From assembly GCA_934589225.1 (NCBI GenBank), contig CAKTNS010000050.1, positions 1 to 16,935 on the forward strand: a DNA stretch of 16,935 nucleotides, read 5' to 3'. This DNA is from an uncultured Oscillospiraceae bacterium. Its GTDB lineage: Bacteria > Bacillota > Clostridia > Oscillospirales > Oscillospiraceae. Position numbers and translations under genes: made by a program. The notes below the pieces were generated by a model. It saw only the letters and a list, made by a program, of their open reading frames with translations, ran no database searches and was not told the DNA's origin. This document shows positions 14,254-16,935 of the stretch, piece by piece. Position 1 is the stretch's first letter; each line of letters begins with the position of its first letter.

Positions 14254-14414
14254 GGAAGCTCTGATTAAATTGGCAAGAGCTGACGGCGAAAGATTTTGGC
14301 TCCAGGCAAGATTCTAAAAGTGGAGGAATACTTTGTGTATTTCCCACTTTTAGAAACGCAGACTGGGGGCAAAAGATTCGCCGCTCAGCCGCAGACGATT
14401 TATTCAGAGTTTCC
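14254..14414. mobile_element. MITE-like nested hairpin element
   Basis: The ends GGAAGCTCTGATTAAAT (14254-14270) and ATTTATTCAGAGTTTCC (14398-14414) are inverted repeats matching at 15 of 17 positions. Further in, GGCGAA...TTTTGGCTCCAG pairs approximately with CTGGGGGCAAAAGATTCGCC, and the centre is an 11-bp hairpin, TCTAAAAGTGG (14313-14323) with CCACTTTTAGA (14344-14354). There is no coding content or clear target duplication. It lies between the promoter and the small exported-peptide gene, so it forms most of their 5' leader. Confidence 0.65.
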
Positions 14415-14436
14415 GTAAGGGAAAGGGGAACTAGAA

Positions 14437-14589
14437 ATGAAGCAATTCTTACAAAAATTGGTTGTGGGCGGCAGCATTCTGTCTTTGCTGCTTGCGTTCT
14501 GCGCAGTACCCCTCCAACGCACGGATGCCCGGGAGTTACCTGTTTTTACAAGAGAACAAATCTGCGAAAGTAATCAATGGGAGGCGTAA
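14437..14589 (+). CDS. Small exported peptide, 50 residues
   Basis: An ATG follows AAGGGGA at 14423-14429. The product starts MKQFLQKLVVGGSILSLLLA, a basic start plus hydrophobic core typical of a signal peptide, then FCAVPLQRTDARELPVFTRE and a short hydrophilic end. A cysteine follows the core (LLAFC), but Phe before it makes a poor lipobox. CAVP or TDA could be signal-peptidase sites, leaving only some 20-25 mature residues. The stop is 5 nt before the lipoprotein start, whose ribosome site GGGAGG overlaps the end of this frame, so the two are likely co-translated. I do not recognise it; it might be a secreted signal peptide or the truncated start of another lipoprotein. Confidence 0.55.
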   Translation: MKQFLQKLVVGGSILSLLLAFCAVPLQRTDARELPVFTREQICESNQWEA

Positions 14590-14594
14590 ACATC

Positions 14595-16271
14595 ATGAAA
14601 AAAAGATTCTTTTACACCCTGGCCGGTGCCTGCCTGACGGCGGCGCTGCTGGCAGGCTGTGCCGGGCCCAACACCCCGGAGACCATTCCGGATGAACACC
14701 CTGTGGCCAGTCTTACGGAGGGCACCGAAGGCATCACCTCTGCCAATGCCTTTGCCCGGGCCATCGTTCCCGGTGCCACGGTGGAGCTGGGGGAGGGGAC
14801 CATCCTCTTGGAGCCGGACAACGGCGATTTGCAGACCGGCAACTCCTTCTGCCGCTGGGAAAGCGTGTATGAGGGCTACGAATTGGTAATTTCCAACGTC
14901 AGCAACGTGACCATCCGTGGCGCGGGCCAGGGAAAAACCACCCTGGAGAGTAACCCCAGAGCCGCCACGGTGCTGACCTTTGAAAACTGCGAAAACGTGA
15001 CCCTGGAGGGCTTTACCGCCGGTCACGTCCCCGGAGCGGAGCCCTGCGAGGGAAACGTCATCAATCTGAGAAACAGCAGCAACGTCACCATGAAAGACCT
15101 GGGCCTCTTTGGCTGCGGTGCCACCGGCGTGTGGGCCGACAGCAGCACCAACCTGACCCTGGAGGGCTGCGACATCTATGAATGTTCTGCTTTCGCCATG
15201 TCCTTGAACGTTGTGCAGGGTTGCCAGATCAAGGGCTGCACCTTCCGGAACATCGGCTCGAAGATGATGGGCAGCGCCGTTGTGGTGGCCTGGACCGGCT
15301 CCGATCTGACGCTCACCGATACAACCATTAAAGACAACAATACTTACGACCTGTTCACACTGGGCCAGAGTGCCACCTTTACCCGGTGCAGCTTTGAAAA
15401 CAACCAAATGGATCATGTGGGATTCCAGCTCATATCGAACTATGAAAGCAGCCAGGTGGTTCTGGACGGCTGCACCGGCCAGGGAAACCGGGGCTGGAAC
15501 TGGCTCCAGAAGGATGAGTTCTCCATCATCTCCGATGCCGCCACCGGAAAAGAGCTTACCGAGGAAGATATGGTAAAGGCCTTCGGCCAGCTGCGGCAGG
15601 AGACCGCCGTTTCCACCGCGGAGCAGGAAACCGTCACCGTGACCACCGTGGATGAATTTCTGGCGGCCCTGGGCTCCAACCGGGAGATCATCATTGATGC
15701 CCCCATGCTGGACCTGAGCACCGCCACCGGCTATAAAAACTTGACCGGCGGCGAAAACTACGACTGGTCTGACCCCTATGACGGCCCCCAGCTGAACATC
15801 CGGAACCTGGACAACCTGACCATCCGTGGCAAGGACGGCAAGGGTGCCAACGTCATCAGTGCCGTGCCCCGATACGCCCAGGTGCTGTGCTTCGAGGGCT
15901 GCACCAACCTCACCCTGAAGGACCTGACCCTGGGCCACACCAAGGAGCCGGGGTACTGCATCGGCGGCGTGCTGGACCTGCAGCGCTGCACCAACGTAAC
16001 GGTTGAAAACACCGGCCTCTTCGGCTGCGGCACCATCGGCATCCAGGGCTACCAGTGCGTGAATATGGACATCACCGGCAATGAGATCTACGAATGCTCC
16101 TACGGCGGCATCTCCCTGAACCAGTGCCAGAAGGTGGACATGACGAACAACACCTTCCGGGACCTGGGGGAGGAATACGGCGGCTACATCTACAGCGTTT
16201 CCGGCTGCACCGACCTGACCTTCGACGGCAATCACATTTCCGGGGAAGATTATCTGGAATATACCAAGTAA
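14595..16271 (+). CDS. Lipoprotein with two right-handed beta-helix units
   Basis: The product is 558 residues. A lipoprotein signal (MKKRFFYTLAGACLTAALLA) ends in the lipobox LAGC, with Cys22 the expected lipid anchor, so the protein should sit on the outer face of the membrane. Two homologous beta-helix units follow, about 45-335 and 345-558, of the same type as those in the M56 protein. Shared landmarks are W-x3-YEG/YDG, a PRAATVL or PRYAQVL strand, GH followed by a Cys-x-Gly loop, and LFGCG then IYEC. The first unit ends GKELTEEDMVKAF, like GQPITEQQLKAM at the end of the M56 protein. I chose the ATG at 14595 with GGGAGG upstream over 14577, which would put six odd residues before the signal. 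Beta-helix proteins often bind or cleave polysaccharide; no catalytic set is recognised here. Confidence 0.88.
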   Translation: MKKRFFYTLAGACLTAALLAGCAGPNTPETIPDEHPVASLTEGTEGITSANAFARAIVPGATVELGEGTILLEPDNGDLQTGNSFCRWESVYEGYELVISNVSNVTIRGAGQGKTTLESNPRAATVLTFENCENVTLEGFTAGHVPGAEPCEGNVINLRNSSNVTMKDLGLFGCGATGVWADSSTNLTLEGCDIYECSAFAMSLNVVQGCQIKGCTFRNIGSKMMGSAVVVAWTGSDLTLTDTTIKDNNTYDLFTLGQSATFTRCSFENNQMDHVGFQLISNYESSQVVLDGCTGQGNRGWNWLQKDEFSIISDAATGKELTEEDMVKAFGQLRQETAVSTAEQETVTVTTVDEFLAALGSNREIIIDAPMLDLSTATGYKNLTGGENYDWSDPYDGPQLNIRNLDNLTIRGKDGKGANVISAVPRYAQVLCFEGCTNLTLKDLTLGHTKEPGYCIGGVLDLQRCTNVTVENTGLFGCGTIGIQGYQCVNMDITGNEIYECSYGGISLNQCQKVDMTNNTFRDLGEEYGGYIYSVSGCTDLTFDGNHISGEDYLEYTK

Positions 16272-16283
16272 ATACATAAAAGG

Positions 16284-16323
16284 GGCTGCCGCAAAAAGCA
16301 AAATTGCGGCAGCCAAACTTTTT
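16284..16323 (+). terminator. Rho-independent terminator of the lipoprotein operon
   Basis: GGCTGCCGCAA (16284-16294) and TTGCGGCAGCC (16304-16314) form a perfect 11-bp stem with a 9-nt loop, followed by AAACTTTTT, 13 nt after the lipoprotein stop. Confidence 0.88.
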
Positions 16324-16330
16324 AAAAAAA

Positions 16331-16385
16331 TTGACAATTGACAATTGAAGGAAGTTGACAGTTGACAGTGGACAGTTGACAGTTA
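16331..16385. repeat. Short tandem TTGACA/GTTGACA repeats
   Basis: TTGACAA occurs in tandem, then GTTGACA is repeated about four times with small changes (TTGACAATTGACAATTG, then GTTGACAGTTGACAGT). It immediately follows the terminator and shows no coding content. Confidence 0.7.
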
Positions 16386-16449
16386 TAGGGGCAACGAACG
16401 TGTCCGCTTTTGAAACACGTTGGTTTAAAAATACACCAATCAGCGAAAC

Positions 16450-16674
16450 CGTAGGGAACGGCCTATGTGCCGTTCCGGAAGCGTTGCGAATACAACCCGT
16501 GCGGATGAATGGTATCACGCGCCGACGAGTCCGTAGGGGCGGCAATCTGCCGCCCGCCACGTTCCAAATACAACCTGTGTGGTTGAATGGTACCACGCCA
16601 TGTAGCGGCGATGATTCATCGCCATGCCACGTCCCGAATATAACCTGTGCGGACGAATGGAACCACCCACCGAC
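16450..16674. repeat. Three REP-like hairpin units with a conserved connector
   Basis: Units begin near 16450, 16532 and 16601, each with GTAG and then a perfect hairpin: GGAACGGC/GCCGTTCC (16455-16476), GGGCGGCA/TGCCGCCC (16537-16555) and GGCGATG/CATCGCC (16607-16623). After each comes a similar connector, AATACAACCTGTGCGG then GAATGGTACCAC, with small changes. The hairpin sequence differs between units while the connector is kept. Nothing suggests coding. Confidence 0.75.
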
Positions 16675-16799
16675 ATGTCATTCCGAGCGAACGAATGTGA
16701 GTCGAGGAATCTTCCCAAGTTGCAGATTTTATCTTGTGTCGGTTCTATCTGCTACGTGGTGGATTCCTCCACTTCGCTTCGCTTCGGTCGGAATGACAT
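16675..16799. repeat. 125-nt inverted-repeat element
   Basis: ATGTCATTCCGA (16675-16686) and TCGGAATGACAT (16788-16799) are perfect 12-bp inverted repeats; GAGGAATC and GATTCCTC form a second inner pair. It resembles the small non-coding palindromic elements dispersed in Firmicutes genomes. No transposase is present. Confidence 0.7.
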
Positions 16800-16875
16800 A
16801 TCTGAGAGGTGATTTTGTTTATCCACACAGGTTATCATTGCAACGTGGCGGGCGGCAAATTTGTATAGAGTAGTA

Positions 16876-16912
16876 ACATAGGTAACAGGTAGAGAAGAGA
16901 CATAGGTAACAG
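16876..16912. repeat. 13-nt direct repeat pair at the window edge
   Basis: ACATAGGTAACAG occurs at 16876-16888 and again at 16900-16912, 24 nt apart, followed by TTTTTGCTAGAATAAAGG. It could be the outer end of an insertion sequence whose gene lies beyond the window, or binding sites for a protein. Confidence 0.5.
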
Positions 16913-16935
16913 TTTTTGCTAGAATAAAGGCATCC

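Noticed and set aside
14574..16337. Long 587-codon open frame on the minus strand opposite the lipoprotein
   Set aside because: It is antisense to a gene with signal peptide, ribosome site and terminator. Its protein is low-complexity Gly/Ala/Val/His-rich without domains, typical of a shadow frame in GC-rich code.
16450..16674. CRISPR array
   Set aside because: Only three units of unequal sequence with hairpins of different composition; there is no constant repeat with unique spacers and no cas gene.
16355..16873. 172-codon frame in the repeat cluster
   Set aside because: It crosses several palindromic repeat units and has no domain or ribosome site.

Overview
The window looks like chromosomal DNA of a gut-type Clostridia, most likely an Oscillospiraceae/Ruminococcaceae relative. 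This is inferred from strong AGGAGG ribosome sites, TTG and GTG starts, Firmicutes-type families (YoaP-like GNAT, DUF3781, DUF3795, Cys-rich KTR, heterodimeric ABC exporter, BlaI/M56 pair) and dense intergenic palindromic repeats. No species can be named from the sequence alone.

Region 1 (about 1-6050) is an accessory graveyard and cargo zone. It opens with a tRNA-like cluster of near-perfect hairpins and a terminator, then a 24-codon ORF. After that come the C-terminal stump of a VirD4/TraG conjugative coupling protein on the minus strand and a run of small plus-strand genes: DUF3781, DUF3795, a TetR regulator with a perfect 16-bp inverted-repeat operator, an alpha/beta hydrolase, a TfoX-N protein without a clear start, a YoaP-type acetyltransferase, a GNAT acetyltransferase and an AraC-GyrI regulator. 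Between them lie broken ends of other genes: an FtsX-type permease tail, a truncated Cys-rich KTR protein, and an ABC ATPase start joined to an ABC-2 permease piece. Together they suggest a decayed integrative element or a site of repeated insertion and deletion.

Region 2 (about 6010-10900, minus strand) holds a two-gene heterodimeric ABC exporter ending at a strong terminator shared by both strands, preceded by a separately promoted ROK-family glucokinase.

Region 3 (about 10950-16325, plus strand) is the most interesting part. A BlaI-type repressor with its own operator-like palindromes is translationally coupled to a 917-residue M56 (BlaR1-type) membrane metallopeptidase. The usual penicillin-binding sensor domain is absent; the extracellular part is two homologous right-handed beta-helix units. 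Downstream lie a promoter with a palindrome in its spacer, a 161-nt MITE-like hairpin element, a 50-residue exported peptide and a 558-residue lipoprotein made of two more copies of the same beta-helix unit, closed by a terminator. The inference is a sensor/regulator plus surface-lipoprotein system built on one shared ectodomain, with an unknown, possibly glycan or cell-wall ligand.

Region 4 (about 16325-16935) has no convincing gene. It is a mosaic of short tandem repeats, three REP-like hairpin units with a conserved connector, a 125-nt inverted-repeat element and a pair of 13-nt direct repeats at the window edge.
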